Source: an uncultured Arenicella sp. (GTDB lineage: Bacteria > Pseudomonadota > Gammaproteobacteria > Arenicellales > Arenicellaceae). From it: DNA of 64,000 nt. The notes beneath the pieces are model-generated. The model searched no databases, had not been told where the DNA came from, and saw only the letters and a list, made by a program, of their open reading frames with translations. The DNA lies in NCBI GenBank assembly GCA_947499305.1, contig CANMNN010000006.1:1-64000 (forward strand), read 5' to 3'. Every line of letters starts with the position of its first letter. Within the stretch, counting starts at the first letter, position 1. Shown one piece after another: positions 17,393-26,669 of the stretch. Both the position numbers and the translations under genes were made by a program.

Positions 17393-18016
17393 TTAGAAGA
17401 AGCCCAAAGAGCCCCAAGCAGAGCCAATATCACTTAATGCGACATTGGCCTTAAAACCGCCTGGTACTGGGTCGTAGGTCAGTTCCTGACTGGCTCCAAT
17501 TTCAGAGGTGTAATAACCGAATACAATCAGATATTTTAGAAACTTAAATTGTTCGGTATCTTTTTGCTTGAAGCCGCTTTTACATAGATCAATATCGTTT
17601 AGTAGGGTGTGCGCAGTCAGGCTTTCAAGTTGTGAGAACGACTTTTTGTGACGTGCTAGAGCGCTTTGATCTATCGTGTCGATAACATTTGATATAGCTT
17701 TTTGTGCCGTTGTATCGAAGCAATGGTGTAGCTGGTTATCGATGAATCCGTGGGTGTCAACGTCGCCGGCACCCGGCGTGTCGGTTTTGGGAATTACGGT
17801 TTGACAAATACGTTCAAGCACTTCAAGTTGTGCTGTGGTAAACAGCTTTGGTTTACGGCTCTTGGCGTCAGAATTTGCGTAAGCGGTGGCTATCTCGAAA
17901 CCGTTGCCACTGAGTAATATATTGCTCGCCGTCGCCCCGATTAAGCCGCTAAGCGCAACTAAAGTCTTGCGCTTTTGATTATCGTGTTTATCTTCTGTAT
18001 GAGCTTTCTCTGTCAT
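17393..18016 (-). CDS. GMC dehydrogenase small subunit (gluconate 2-dehydrogenase subunit 3 family)
   Basis: A 207-residue protein with an N-terminal export signal reading KRKTLVALSGLIGA (16-29), which resembles a Tat signal with Lys-Arg in place of Arg-Arg. The mature part begins with FTTAQLEVLERICQTVIPKTDTPGAGD, the signature of the gamma subunit of gluconate, sorbitol and FAD-glucose dehydrogenases. Family knowledge: this subunit carries the signal that exports the folded catalytic subunit. The FAD subunit gene follows 31 bp downstream. No multihaem cytochrome subunit is found in the run, so the electron acceptor is unknown. Confidence 0.87.
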   Translation of the reverse strand: MTEKAHTEDKHDNQKRKTLVALSGLIGATASNILLSGNGFEIATAYANSDAKSRKPKLFTTAQLEVLERICQTVIPKTDTPGAGDVDTHGFIDNQLHHCFDTTAQKAISNVIDTIDQSALARHKKSFSQLESLTAHTLLNDIDLCKSGFKQKDTEQFKFLKYLIVFGYYTSEIGASQELTYDPVPGGFKANVALSDIGSAWGSLGFF

Positions 18017-18060
18017 GTTTATCTCCGCCTATTTGTTTAAGACGATTTATGCTTGAAGTG

Positions 18061-19275
18061 TTACCCAATCGTGCTTTTTTTTGAGCGTGTGTAAAAAAAT
18101 AAGCCCGTGAAAAGAACAACTAATGCCATTGGAAACAGCATCAAGTTACTTAAGGCGGCTTGTCCCGCAACGAGCTCGGCCTGCGCGCCGGTTAAGTTTT
18201 GGGCAAGTGCTGTTTGTCGAGCTGAATCTATCCAGTTGCCGATAACTGGGTTCCAGATACTCACACCTAGAATACCGACTCCGGCGATTAGCGACATCCC
18301 GAAGGCTCCCGATTCAGGGATTTGTTCAGCAATAAAGCCAACCATTGTCGGCCAAAAACAGGTAACGCCAATTGCAAAAAGAGCGGCGGCTAAGTACACC
18401 ATATTGCCCGTTACAATGCTCATGGTGTAGATGCCGATGGTTGCTACCACAGCGGAACTAAGTAACACACCAACCGGGTTCAATCGTTGAACTAGCGGCC
18501 CCGCAAAGTAGCGCCCGAGTGCCATCAAGCCAGTAATTAGAGCGAGAATTAGCATTGGCGATGCACCTGAGGCGCTTAAAATTCGTTCAATCCATTGTTG
18601 CGTACCGAGCTCGGCCGTTGCGGTTAAAGTCATGCAAAACACCATGAACAGAAACAGCGGAGAGAACACGGCTTTAACGTTTTTGCCGGTTGAACGTTCG
18701 ACCGAGGATTGTTCTGGAAATCGTAAGCTGAACATCATCCAGCCGTAGATCAGGGTTGGCACTAGCATCACCGCGATTTGCGATTGCCAAGAAAAACCTG
18801 CATCAGTAAAGAGTTTTGATATCAATGCGCCGATTACTATGCCGCCTGGAAACCAAACATGAAAGCGGTTGAGCATGGTGGTTTTTTTATCGCTGTAGGT
18901 TTCCGCAACCAAAGGGTTACACGCTGCTTCTACCGCGCCGTTTGCAAATCCGATACAAAAAGTAGAGACCAGTAGTGTCCAGAAGCCCACCGCATAGATT
19001 GTCATGATTAGCCCTATTAAGTGACCAACAAAGGCAATGATCGCTAGCTTTTTCGCACCAAGAGAATTGTAGAGTAGGCCGCCTAGAACAGTGGCGATAG
19101 GGAAGCCTAGGAAGGCCATTGAGTTAATCCAGCCAAGTTCCGTGTCACTGAAATTGAAGCTAGCGCTCAACTGTCCGAGTATGCCTGCACGAATAGCGAA
19201 GGTCATCGAGGTAACAGTAAGCGCCATACAACACGCGATGAATATTTTAGAGTGCGATATGCTTTTCTGGTTCAC
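18061..19275 (-). CDS. MFS sugar transporter (FucP-like)
   Basis: A 404-residue major facilitator protein with about 12 hydrophobic spans. The start is GTG at 19275, with aaaggag 6 nt upstream. The segment FANGAVEAACNPLVAETYSDKKT and HVWFPGGIVIGALIS resemble the FucP/glucose-galactose group of sugar:H+ symporters. It sits between the TIM-barrel isomerase and dehydrogenase genes in a run of sugar genes on one strand, so it probably takes the sugar or its oxidised product into the cytoplasm. Confidence 0.85.
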   Translation of the reverse strand: MNQKSISHSKIFIACCMALTVTSMTFAIRAGILGQLSASFNFSDTELGWINSMAFLGFPIATVLGGLLYNSLGAKKLAIIAFVGHLIGLIMTIYAVGFWTLLVSTFCIGFANGAVEAACNPLVAETYSDKKTTMLNRFHVWFPGGIVIGALISKLFTDAGFSWQSQIAVMLVPTLIYGWMMFSLRFPEQSSVERSTGKNVKAVFSPLFLFMVFCMTLTATAELGTQQWIERILSASGASPMLILALITGLMALGRYFAGPLVQRLNPVGVLLSSAVVATIGIYTMSIVTGNMVYLAAALFAIGVTCFWPTMVGFIAEQIPESGAFGMSLIAGVGILGVSIWNPVIGNWIDSARQTALAQNLTGAQAELVAGQAALSNLMLFPMALVVLFTGLFFYTRSKKSTIG

Positions 19276-19340
19276 GAAATTCTCCTTTGGTTTTATTGCT
19301 TGAGCTCTACTCTTAGTTCTAGCTTTTTATGTGGCTTAGC

Positions 19341-20396
19341 TCAGAGGCCGAGTATCTTTTTATTAAGGTCAGGGTTAGTGCCGGTAGAGGCGAAATCGTC
19401 AAAGGCTTTTTCGGTCACTCGAATTAGGTGCTCACTAATAAAGTCTGCACCTTCTCTGGCGCCGTCTTCAGGGTGCTTTAAACAGCACTCCCACTCAAGT
19501 ACTGCCCAGCCGTCGTAGCCATATTGAGTAAGTTTGCTGAAGATGCTTTTGAAATCGATTTGGCCATCGCCCAAGGAGCGAAATCGGCCAGGGCGATCGA
19601 CCCAAGATTGGTAGCCTCCATAAACACCGGATCGTCCATTTGAGTTGAATTCAGCATCTTTTACGTGAAACGCTTTGATGCGCTCGTGGTAAATATCGAT
19701 GAACGCAAGGTAGTCCAACTGCTGTAATACAAAGTGGCTAGGGTCGTACAAGATGTTAGCGCGAGCATGATCGTTTGTGGCCTCGAGAAAACGCTCAAAA
19801 GTCACGCCATCATGTAAATCCTCACCTGGGTGGAGCTCGTAACAAACGTCAACGCCAGACTCATCAAACGCGTCCAGAATTGGCAGCCATCGCTTGGCGA
19901 GTTCGGTGAAGCCATCTTCGACCAAACCGGCAGGCCGCTGCGGCCAAGGGTAAACGGTATGCCACATTAGTGCACCTGAAAAACTAGCGTGAGATTTCAA
20001 GCCTAGATGTTCACTCGCTTTGGCGGCGTATTTTAATTGTTGAATCGCCCACTTGGTGCGTTCTTCAGTTTTGCCTCGCAATTCAGCAGGTGCAAAGCCG
20101 TCGAACATCTCGCTATAGGCTGGGTGTACGGCTACTAGCTGACCTTGAAGATGCGTTGAGAGTTCTGAAATTTCTAGACCGGCTTGTTTAGCAATACCAG
20201 CGAACTCATCACAATAATCACGGCTGGTTGCGGCTAACTCTAAATCAATAAAACTGCTGCCAGAGGTGGGCACTTGAATAGCTTTATAACCCAGGTTCGC
20301 AGCCCACTGGCAAATATCCGCGAAATTATTAAATGGCGGTTTGTCGTTGATGAACTGGGCTAGGAAAATCGCCGGGCCTTTGATTTGAGTATTCAT
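19341..20396 (-). CDS. Cytoplasmic TIM-barrel sugar isomerase/epimerase
   Basis: A 351-residue xylose-isomerase-like barrel. The start at 20396 is chosen because it makes an ATGA overlap with the stop of the Gfo/Idh gene; an upstream ATG at 20420 would lie deeper in that gene. Candidate metal ligands are the Glu in CYELHPGED, the Asp and His in YDPSHF, the His and Asp in FHVKDAEF, and the Glu in VLEWECC. It has no signal peptide, in contrast to the exported relative at 14718. Translational coupling to the Gfo/Idh gene suggests consecutive steps on the same sugar, such as reduction or oxidation followed by isomerisation. Confidence 0.87.
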   Translation of the reverse strand: MNTQIKGPAIFLAQFINDKPPFNNFADICQWAANLGYKAIQVPTSGSSFIDLELAATSRDYCDEFAGIAKQAGLEISELSTHLQGQLVAVHPAYSEMFDGFAPAELRGKTEERTKWAIQQLKYAAKASEHLGLKSHASFSGALMWHTVYPWPQRPAGLVEDGFTELAKRWLPILDAFDESGVDVCYELHPGEDLHDGVTFERFLEATNDHARANILYDPSHFVLQQLDYLAFIDIYHERIKAFHVKDAEFNSNGRSGVYGGYQSWVDRPGRFRSLGDGQIDFKSIFSKLTQYGYDGWAVLEWECCLKHPEDGAREGADFISEHLIRVTEKAFDDFASTGTNPDLNKKILGL

Positions 20397-21547
20397 GAAT
20401 GTTGAGGCACCTCGTGCCATTTTATATCTGACTTACTGGCGGAAACAACGGTTTCGATGAACGCCATACCATGTACCGCATCATCGATAGACGGCACACT
20501 GATTTTCGGGTTTTGGCTCGATTTGTGCTCACGGACGAGTGTGGCAAAATCACTGTAGATATTCGCAAAGGCTTCGAGATAGCCTTCTGGGTGACCTGCC
20601 GGTGTGCGCAAGTGATTCGTTGTATCAGTCGATAGCTCACCAACGCCGGCGCGCAAAATTTCGCTGGCTTTATTAGCATATGACAACTTCAAACTATTCG
20701 GTTCTTGCTGTGACCAATCTAAACTGGCTAGCTCACCATAGATTCGAATGCGTAAATTGTTCTCTTCGCCGAGGCTAATTTGGCTCGCAATCAGGACACC
20801 TTTGGCGCCATTATCAAAGCGAAGTGCGACTGTGCCGTCATCGTCGAGCACCCGCCCTTCGACGGTTGACTCTAATATCGAGCATACTTGCTTTATGCGC
20901 GACCCTAAGATGGTTTCTGCTAAGTTAGCTGCGTGCACACCGATATCTCCCATGCAGCAACTTATGCCCGAGCGATGCGGGTCTAAGCGCCATGACGCTT
21001 GTTTGCTTGACTCGTCATCACTACTAGATAGCCAGCCTTGAGAATATTCGACCACTACTTTTCGCACTGCGCCTAACTGACCAGAGGCAACACGTGCACG
21101 TGCCTCTTTGACCATGGGGTAGCCAGTGTAGGTGTGAGTGAGTGCGTAGAGGCAATCGCTGTTGTTCAGCGTTGATTTGAGTTGCAATGCTTCATCAAGG
21201 TTAAGCGTTGCAGGCTTGTCTGAAATCACGTGAAAACCGTGTTTTATTGCTTCTATCGCAACGGGGTAGTGCAAGTGGTTTGGTGTGACGATCGAAACAA
21301 AATCCATGCGCTGTGAAGCGGGCAATCGAGCCTCGGCAACAAACATTTTTTTATAATTGTCATAGCATCGAATAGGGTTAAGGAACAAATCATCAGCTGA
21401 TTGCCTAGACTTTTTCGGGTCACTACTAAAAGCGCCGCAGACTAACTCGATTTGGTCGTCCATACGCGCGGCTAAGCGGTGAATGGCGCCAATAAAAGCA
21501 CCTTCACCGCCGCCGACCATTCCCATTCTAAGTCTTCGCTTAGTCAT
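20393..21547 (-). CDS. Gfo/Idh/MocA family dehydrogenase
   Basis: A 384-residue two-domain oxidoreductase. The N-terminal Rossmann motif is GMVGGGEGAFIG (9-20), followed by VSIVTPNHLHYP and ISDKPAT, where Lys of the usual E/D-K-P triad is kept. GDIGVHAANLAE in the second domain carries the conserved His of the active site. These enzymes interconvert sugar hydroxyl and keto groups with a tightly bound NAD(P). It is the first gene of the six-gene run and faces the divergent AraC regulator across 187 bp. Context suggests it reduces or oxidises a 3-keto sugar derivative. Confidence 0.88.
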   Translation of the reverse strand: MTKRRLRMGMVGGGEGAFIGAIHRLAARMDDQIELVCGAFSSDPKKSRQSADDLFLNPIRCYDNYKKMFVAEARLPASQRMDFVSIVTPNHLHYPVAIEAIKHGFHVISDKPATLNLDEALQLKSTLNNSDCLYALTHTYTGYPMVKEARARVASGQLGAVRKVVVEYSQGWLSSSDDESSKQASWRLDPHRSGISCCMGDIGVHAANLAETILGSRIKQVCSILESTVEGRVLDDDGTVALRFDNGAKGVLIASQISLGEENNLRIRIYGELASLDWSQQEPNSLKLSYANKASEILRAGVGELSTDTTNHLRTPAGHPEGYLEAFANIYSDFATLVREHKSSQNPKISVPSIDDAVHGMAFIETVVSASKSDIKWHEVPQHS

Positions 21548-21630
21548 ATTTGAACCACATCTTTATCGCATTGAGGAGTTAAGTTCATGGTCAACAAGAC
21601 TACGCTAAAACAACAAGTCGGAATCATTCT

Positions 21631-21665
21631 AAATCGGTTTAAAATGCAACAAAATCGGCGTTAAA
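21631..21665. promoter_or_regulatory. Direct repeats 21 bp apart, candidate AraC operator
   Basis: aaatcggtttaaa (21631-21643) is repeated as aaatcggcgttaaa (21652-21665), with starts exactly 21 bp apart, two helical turns. AraC-type regulators bind direct half-sites at this spacing. A third partial match (aagtcgg) lies at 21615. The site is in the intergenic region between the AraC gene and the six-gene run. Confidence 0.55.
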
Positions 21666-21734
21666 CTAATTTATTAGCTCTTTAGGCTATGTTTTAATTA
21701 TATTGTTATGGATTAAATAAACGGTGGTTATGAA

Positions 21735-22469
21735 TTGAAAAGCCAACAGGAAAGCGACTTTTTTTCGGGGACTCCCATCAGTGAGCTGCTGAAAATGTAC
21801 GATTTAATGCCCGATATTCTATTTTGGGCGAAAGATGATAGAGGCCGAATCATGCATGCCAATCGATTCTTCCTTGAGCATATTGGTGTGCGCTCATTGT
21901 CTCAGGCTATCGGCTTAACGGACTTTGACTTTGCATCTAGGTCCTTGGCAAAGCAATACGTTGAAGATGACAAGCGTGTGTTGAAGGGGGAGATGGTCAC
22001 AGACCGATTAGAAATGAATTCGGTCGCGGGCGAGATCGCCTGGTTCTCCACAACTAAAAGGCCATTATTAAATCATCAAGGCGAGATAATAGGGTCGTAC
22101 GGCATTACTCGGCATTTAGAGAAAACATCCATTGCGCTCACGCGAGTCGAAGCCTTGAAAGTACCTGTAAACTATATTCGCATGAATTATATGGAGCCGA
22201 TTCGTTTGGATGTGTTAGCCAAGGTGTCACATCTCTCGATTAGCGCACTTGAGCGACGATTTAAAAAATTCCTTTCCAAGACTCCAAAGCAATACATCAC
22301 CGATGTAAGGCTGGAGCACGCGCGCCGTCTCCTAATCGAAACCACCTTGCCCATAGCTTTGGTGGCGGAGCAAAGTGGTTTCGTCGACGCGAGTTATTTT
22401 AGCCGCCGGTTTAAACGAAAGTTTGCGGTGCTTCCCTCACAGTTCAGGTCCGAGTACCGCGAAGCTTAA
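21735..22469 (+). CDS. PAS domain AraC-family regulator
   Basis: A 244-residue regulator starting at TTG with ggtgg 8 nt upstream. Residues about 18-130 form a PAS domain (LMPDILFWAKDDRGRIMHAN, later GSYGITRHLE). The C-terminal part (about 145-242) has two helix-turn-helix units, with LDVLAKVSHLSISALERRFKKF and the end ALVAEQSGFVDASYFSRRFKRKF typical of AraC. It is divergent from the sugar run and is its likely activator, with the direct repeats at 21631-21665 as candidate site. The PAS ligand is unknown. Confidence 0.88.
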   Translation: MKSQQESDFFSGTPISELLKMYDLMPDILFWAKDDRGRIMHANRFFLEHIGVRSLSQAIGLTDFDFASRSLAKQYVEDDKRVLKGEMVTDRLEMNSVAGEIAWFSTTKRPLLNHQGEIIGSYGITRHLEKTSIALTRVEALKVPVNYIRMNYMEPIRLDVLAKVSHLSISALERRFKKFLSKTPKQYITDVRLEHARRLLIETTLPIALVAEQSGFVDASYFSRRFKRKFAVLPSQFRSEYREA

Positions 22470-22498
22470 GCAACTTAAACTCATGGCATTTAGACTCC

Positions 22499-24703
22499 TT
22501 AAGCTATTACATGCTTGTTTATTGGCAGCTGTCGCAGCCGGTTCCCAGTGATTGCATAAATGGCGTTGGTAACGGCCGGCGCTATTGGAGGAGTACCCGG
22601 TTCGCCTCCGCCCCCGAGTGTGTCGGTTCCGCTATTGATGATTTCAACTTCGATGTCGGGTGATTCATTCATGCGTAGCATCTTGTAGTTATGAAAGTTG
22701 CTCTCCACCACCGCGCCGTTTTCAATGTTGATTTCACCGTACATTGCGGCGGTTAAACCGTAGATAATGCCGCTTTCCATTTGCGCGATGAAGCCATCTT
22801 TACTCATGGCATAACCTGGGTCAGCCGCGCAGAATACTTTGTCAACGCGAGGTTTGCCGTTGCTCATATCGACGTCGACCACTTCCGCAACAATAGTGTT
22901 GAACGAGCGATGCAACGCGATGCCTTGACCCCAACCTTCAGGTAATGGCTTGCCCCAATCCGACATCTTTGCTGCTGTCTCTAGAACGCTGCGGGCGCGC
23001 AAGTCATTTGACAGCAAATCATAGCGATATTGATACGGGTCAGCGCCTGCCTTCGCCGCAAGTTCATCAATAAACGATTCAGTAAAGAAGGCGTGCTGAG
23101 TATGATCAACGCTACGCCAGGGGCCAAAACGAATATGTGTTGGGCTATTGACGTAGTGAATGTATTGATTGGCTACCGAGTAGGGCAGCGTTGGGGCCTC
23201 CACCGGCTCATGCTTATCAACGAATTGGTTCTCCCAAGCTTCAGGCTTGCCGGATGAATCTAGGCAAGCTTTAAACCGGCTCATTACGGCCGGGCGATAA
23301 AAGTCTTGCTGTGTGTCTTCTTCACGTGACCAGATCATTTTGACCGGCACCCCAGGCAGTGCGAGTGCTAGCTTTGCGGCCTGCACCGGGTAGTCGTCCA
23401 TTGCACGTCGGCCAAAGCCTCCGCCCAAATAAACGTTATTGATAACCACTTGGTCTCGTTCAAAATCAAACTCGTCGGCAAGTAAATTACGAATGCCCAA
23501 TGGGTTTTGTAAGCCAGCCCAAATTTCTAATTGATCGAGGTGGGCCCATGCGGTGCAGTTCATTGGCTCCATAGTTGAGTGCGCCAAGTGCGGCACTCTA
23601 TATTCTGCTTCGATGACTTCGCTGGACCTAGATAGTACTGAGCGCGCATTGCCGATTTTATAGTCGTCTTCTTCATCGCCATTAGCGACCGCAGCATCCA
23701 TTGCTTGACCAAACTGAGTAAACATATCAGCCGAACTCAAAGCCTGAATGTCGGGTTGCGTATACGTGACTTTGATTTTATCTAGGGCCTTCTTTGCTTG
23801 CCAGTAACGCTCAGCGATTACACCAATCCCCGCGCCTAAATTGACCACTTTAATCACGCCGTTCATTTTCTCAGCGTCACGGCTATCTACTGAGCTAACC
23901 TTGCTGCCAAACACTGGGGCACATTTAACGCAGGCGTATTTCATATTCGGCAACTCAACGTCGACGCCAAATACTGCACTGCCGTCAACCTTAGACGGTA
24001 TATCGAATCGTTCAACGTGTTTACCCATGATCTTAAATTGATCAGGTGATTTGAGTGTAGGTTGCGTTGACCCTTTAACCTTAGCCGCTGCCTCGGCAAG
24101 CGCACTGAATGGTGCCGAGCGATTACTTTGGTCGTGGTAGAGGTATGAGTTCTCGGCGCGAATTTGATTGGCAGCAACACCCCATTGATCTGCGGCGGCG
24201 TTCACTAATAGCTCGCGGGCAGCTGCTCCGGCAGTGCGCATGCCCCAAGTTCCTGTGCCACGCACGGAGAAACTACCGCCGGTAATTTGGAGACCCATTT
24301 GCTGTGCTAGTTTTAGCGTGACGCCTTTCAAAGTATCCTCAACAATACCGGGTGCTTTTCCCGGAAGAGCAAACTCTCGCACAATGTCATTTGAGGCGTA
24401 CTCTTCATGAGCCGGTGCTTGTTCCATCGAAACGGTATTCCAATCGGCGTCCATTTCGTCGGCTAACATCATCGGCAAAACCGTGTGTACGCCTTGGCCC
24501 ATCTCAGCATGTGGCACGATCACTTTAATACTATTGTCAGGTAGAATTTTAACCCATGCGTTAACCAGGGTCTCACCCTCGTTCTCGACAAGCTCAGCGA
24601 GTTTAGGCGTGCGGTGGCCTGGGCGAATCGCCACGCCAACAATTAGTCCACCGCCGACTAATGCGCCCGTTGTTAAGAATGCTCTTCGTGTCCACTTACC
24701 CAT
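22499..24703 (-). CDS. Molybdenum hydroxylase large subunit, IorB type (copy 1)
   Basis: A 734-residue xanthine-oxidase-family large subunit with a Tat signal (Arg6-Arg7 in TRRAFLTTG, hydrophobic core to about residue 26). Molybdopterin motifs include GQGVHTVLP near the N terminus, [16 protein letters not shown] and the C-terminal [11 protein letters not shown], whose Glu701 should be the catalytic base. The resemblance is to isoquinoline 1-oxidoreductase and membrane-bound aldehyde dehydrogenases of this class, which act in the periplasm and pass electrons to cytochromes. The substrate cannot be read. It overlaps the iron-sulfur subunit gene by 8 nt. A paralogous pair lies at 35895-38650. 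Confidence 0.9.
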   Translation of the reverse strand: MGKWTRRAFLTTGALVGGGLIVGVAIRPGHRTPKLAELVENEGETLVNAWVKILPDNSIKVIVPHAEMGQGVHTVLPMMLADEMDADWNTVSMEQAPAHEEYASNDIVREFALPGKAPGIVEDTLKGVTLKLAQQMGLQITGGSFSVRGTGTWGMRTAGAAARELLVNAAADQWGVAANQIRAENSYLYHDQSNRSAPFSALAEAAAKVKGSTQPTLKSPDQFKIMGKHVERFDIPSKVDGSAVFGVDVELPNMKYACVKCAPVFGSKVSSVDSRDAEKMNGVIKVVNLGAGIGVIAERYWQAKKALDKIKVTYTQPDIQALSSADMFTQFGQAMDAAVANGDEEDDYKIGNARSVLSRSSEVIEAEYRVPHLAHSTMEPMNCTAWAHLDQLEIWAGLQNPLGIRNLLADEFDFERDQVVINNVYLGGGFGRRAMDDYPVQAAKLALALPGVPVKMIWSREEDTQQDFYRPAVMSRFKACLDSSGKPEAWENQFVDKHEPVEAPTLPYSVANQYIHYVNSPTHIRFGPWRSVDHTQHAFFTESFIDELAAKAGADPYQYRYDLLSNDLRARSVLETAAKMSDWGKPLPEGWGQGIALHRSFNTIVAEVVDVDMSNGKPRVDKVFCAADPGYAMSKDGFIAQMESGIIYGLTAAMYGEINIENGAVVESNFHNYKMLRMNESPDIEVEIINSGTDTLGGGGEPGTPPIAPAVTNAIYAITGNRLRQLPINKHVIA

Positions 24704-25256
24704 TGTCTGTCTCCTGCTCTTGGTCAGAGGCGATTGGAGCCAACTCTAGTTCTTCCGCTTTTGGATTGATTTGTTCGAGCTTGGTTGACGCGCTATGAAT
24801 AGCCTTCCGAATACGTCCATACATCCCGCAGCGGCAAACATTGCCAGCCATAGCAATATCGATATCGGCATCGCTTGGCGTCGGGTTTGCCTCTAACAAG
24901 GCTGCAGCCGACATGATTTGCCCTGATTGGCAGTATCCGCATTGAGGTACCTGTTGTTCTATCCAAGCTTCTTGTAACACATGCAATTGCTTTGGCTCGT
25001 CTGGCGCAATACTTTCACTGATTGGCGTTATACCTTCGATAGTGGTAATTAAGCGGCCAGCGACCGCCGAAATTGGTGTAACGCATGAGCGAATTGCTTT
25101 GCCATCTAAGTGCACGGTGCAGGCGCCGCATTGCGCTAGACCGCAGCCGAACTTGGTGCCTTTTAGTTCGAGCTCATCACGCACTACCCACAACAGCGGA
25201 GTGTCTGGCTCAATATCGAGCTGATGAGTGATGTTGTTAACCGTTATTTCAAGCAT
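24696..25256 (-). CDS. Molybdenum hydroxylase [2Fe-2S] subunit, IorA type (copy 1)
   Basis: A 186-residue protein with two [2Fe-2S] clusters. The plant-ferredoxin-like cluster uses Cys38, Cys43, Cys46 and Cys58 ([13 protein letters not shown]). The second uses Cys106, Cys109, Cys141 and Cys143 ([21 protein letters not shown]). About 30 residues extend beyond the family core at the C terminus. It transfers electrons from the molybdenum subunit encoded just downstream. There is no signal of its own, so it should be carried out by the Tat signal of the large subunit. It faces gcdH divergently across 205 bp. Confidence 0.92.
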   Translation of the reverse strand: MLEITVNNITHQLDIEPDTPLLWVVRDELELKGTKFGCGLAQCGACTVHLDGKAIRSCVTPISAVAGRLITTIEGITPISESIAPDEPKQLHVLQEAWIEQQVPQCGYCQSGQIMSAAALLEANPTPSDADIDIAMAGNVCRCGMYGRIRKAIHSASTKLEQINPKAEELELAPIASDQEQETDNG

Positions 25257-25461
25257 ATGAAGCTACCTGCTGAACTGAATTAGTCGAGTTGTCTATTTTC
25301 AAGCAGTTTAACAGAATTGTATGAAGCTCGATTTGAGGCGATCGCATGCGCAATAAGGCATTTTCTTATGATAATTTAAATTTATCTTGCCATTGCTCTA
25401 TGATTAATTTAATTTATCCTATTGTGAATGATAAACCTTAATAAACCGCCGAGTTTTAACC

Positions 25462-26649
25462 ATGAGTGATCGAAATCATTGGGCGTCTTTCAATTGGCAA
25501 GATCCATTTTTGCTAGAGCAACAGTTGACTGACGAAGAAAATTTAACCCGCGAAAGTACCCAAAAGTTTGCACAGAGTGTGCTCGCGCCCCGAGTGATAG
25601 AGGACTATCGTAACGAAGCCTCTGATCGCGAACTTTTTAAGCAAATGGGAGAGCAAGGTTTACTCGGCGCCATGATCGAAGGTTACGACTGCGCAGGTAT
25701 GTCATATACCTCCTATGGCTTGATTGCCCGCGAAGTCGAACGAGTCGACTCGGGTTATCGCTCGATGATGAGCGTTCAATCTAGTTTGGTGATGTTCCCG
25801 ATCTACGCTTTTGGCTCAGAGGCGCAATGTAATAAGTATTTGCCCAAGCTTGCTAGCGGAGAGTGGGTCGGCTGTTTCGGATTAACGGAGCCTGATTATG
25901 GATCTGACCCCGCTGGCATGGTGACGCGTGCGAAGACCGTAAGTGGTGGTTACCAACTTAGTGGTGCGAAGATGTGGATATCCAACGCACCTATCGCTGA
26001 CGTGTTTGTCGTTTGGGCTAAAACTGATGATGGTGTAGTGCGCGGTTTCATTCTTGAAAAAGGCATGGAAGGTCTAAGCGCGCCGAAAATTACAGGTAAA
26101 CTTTCTTTGCGTACGTCGATCACCGGCGAGATAGTGATGGACAATGTATTTGTACCCGAAGACGCGATGTTGCCAAATGTCGCTGGTTTAAAAGGCCCGA
26201 TGTCATGCCTAAACAGCGCGCGTTTGGGTATCTCTTGGGGAGCACTGGGTGCCGCAGAGGCATGTTGGCATTCTGCCCGCCAATACACTTTAGAACGAAC
26301 ACAATTTAACCGTCCCCTAGCCGCCAATCAATTGGTGCAAAAGAAACTCGCGGATATGCAGGCAGAGATAACACTGGCTTTGCAAGGTTGTTTACGTGCA
26401 ACTCGTTTGAAAGAAGAGAAGAAGCTAGCGCCAGAATTAATTTCACTGCTTAAGCGCAACTCTTGTGGCAAAGCACTCGAAATTGCGCGAGCGGCGAGAG
26501 ACATGCATGGAGGTAATGGTATCTCGGATGAGTATCCCGTTATGCGTCACATGATTAACCTTGAAACTGTCAATACTTATGAAGGCACGCACGACATTCA
26601 TGCATTGATTTTGGGGCGCGCGCAGACTGGCATTCAGGCGTTCTTCTAA
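25462..26649 (+). CDS. gcdH: Glutaryl-CoA dehydrogenase
   Basis: A 395-residue acyl-CoA dehydrogenase. FAD-contact motifs are [14 protein letters not shown] and [16 protein letters not shown], and the catalytic base is Glu374 in [12 protein letters not shown], equivalent to Glu370 of the human enzyme. Length and the [17 protein letters not shown] start are characteristic of GcdH, which oxidises and decarboxylates glutaryl-CoA to crotonyl-CoA in lysine and tryptophan or aromatic degradation. The LysR gene follows 20 bp downstream. In many proteobacteria gcdH sits beside a LysR gene and a family III CoA-transferase; here the transferase candidate is at 8287. Confidence 0.94.
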   Translation: MSDRNHWASFNWQDPFLLEQQLTDEENLTRESTQKFAQSVLAPRVIEDYRNEASDRELFKQMGEQGLLGAMIEGYDCAGMSYTSYGLIAREVERVDSGYRSMMSVQSSLVMFPIYAFGSEAQCNKYLPKLASGEWVGCFGLTEPDYGSDPAGMVTRAKTVSGGYQLSGAKMWISNAPIADVFVVWAKTDDGVVRGFILEKGMEGLSAPKITGKLSLRTSITGEIVMDNVFVPEDAMLPNVAGLKGPMSCLNSARLGISWGALGAAEACWHSARQYTLERTQFNRPLAANQLVQKKLADMQAEITLALQGCLRATRLKEEKKLAPELISLLKRNSCGKALEIARAARDMHGGNGISDEYPVMRHMINLETVNTYEGTHDIHALILGRAQTGIQAFF

Positions 26650-26669
26650 TTCCTATTCAGTAATATTCG

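Noticed and set aside
15637-17433. A longer GMC subunit starting at 17433
   Set aside because: The extension overlaps the end of the small-subunit gene, and the strong aaggagg is placed for the ATG at 17361.
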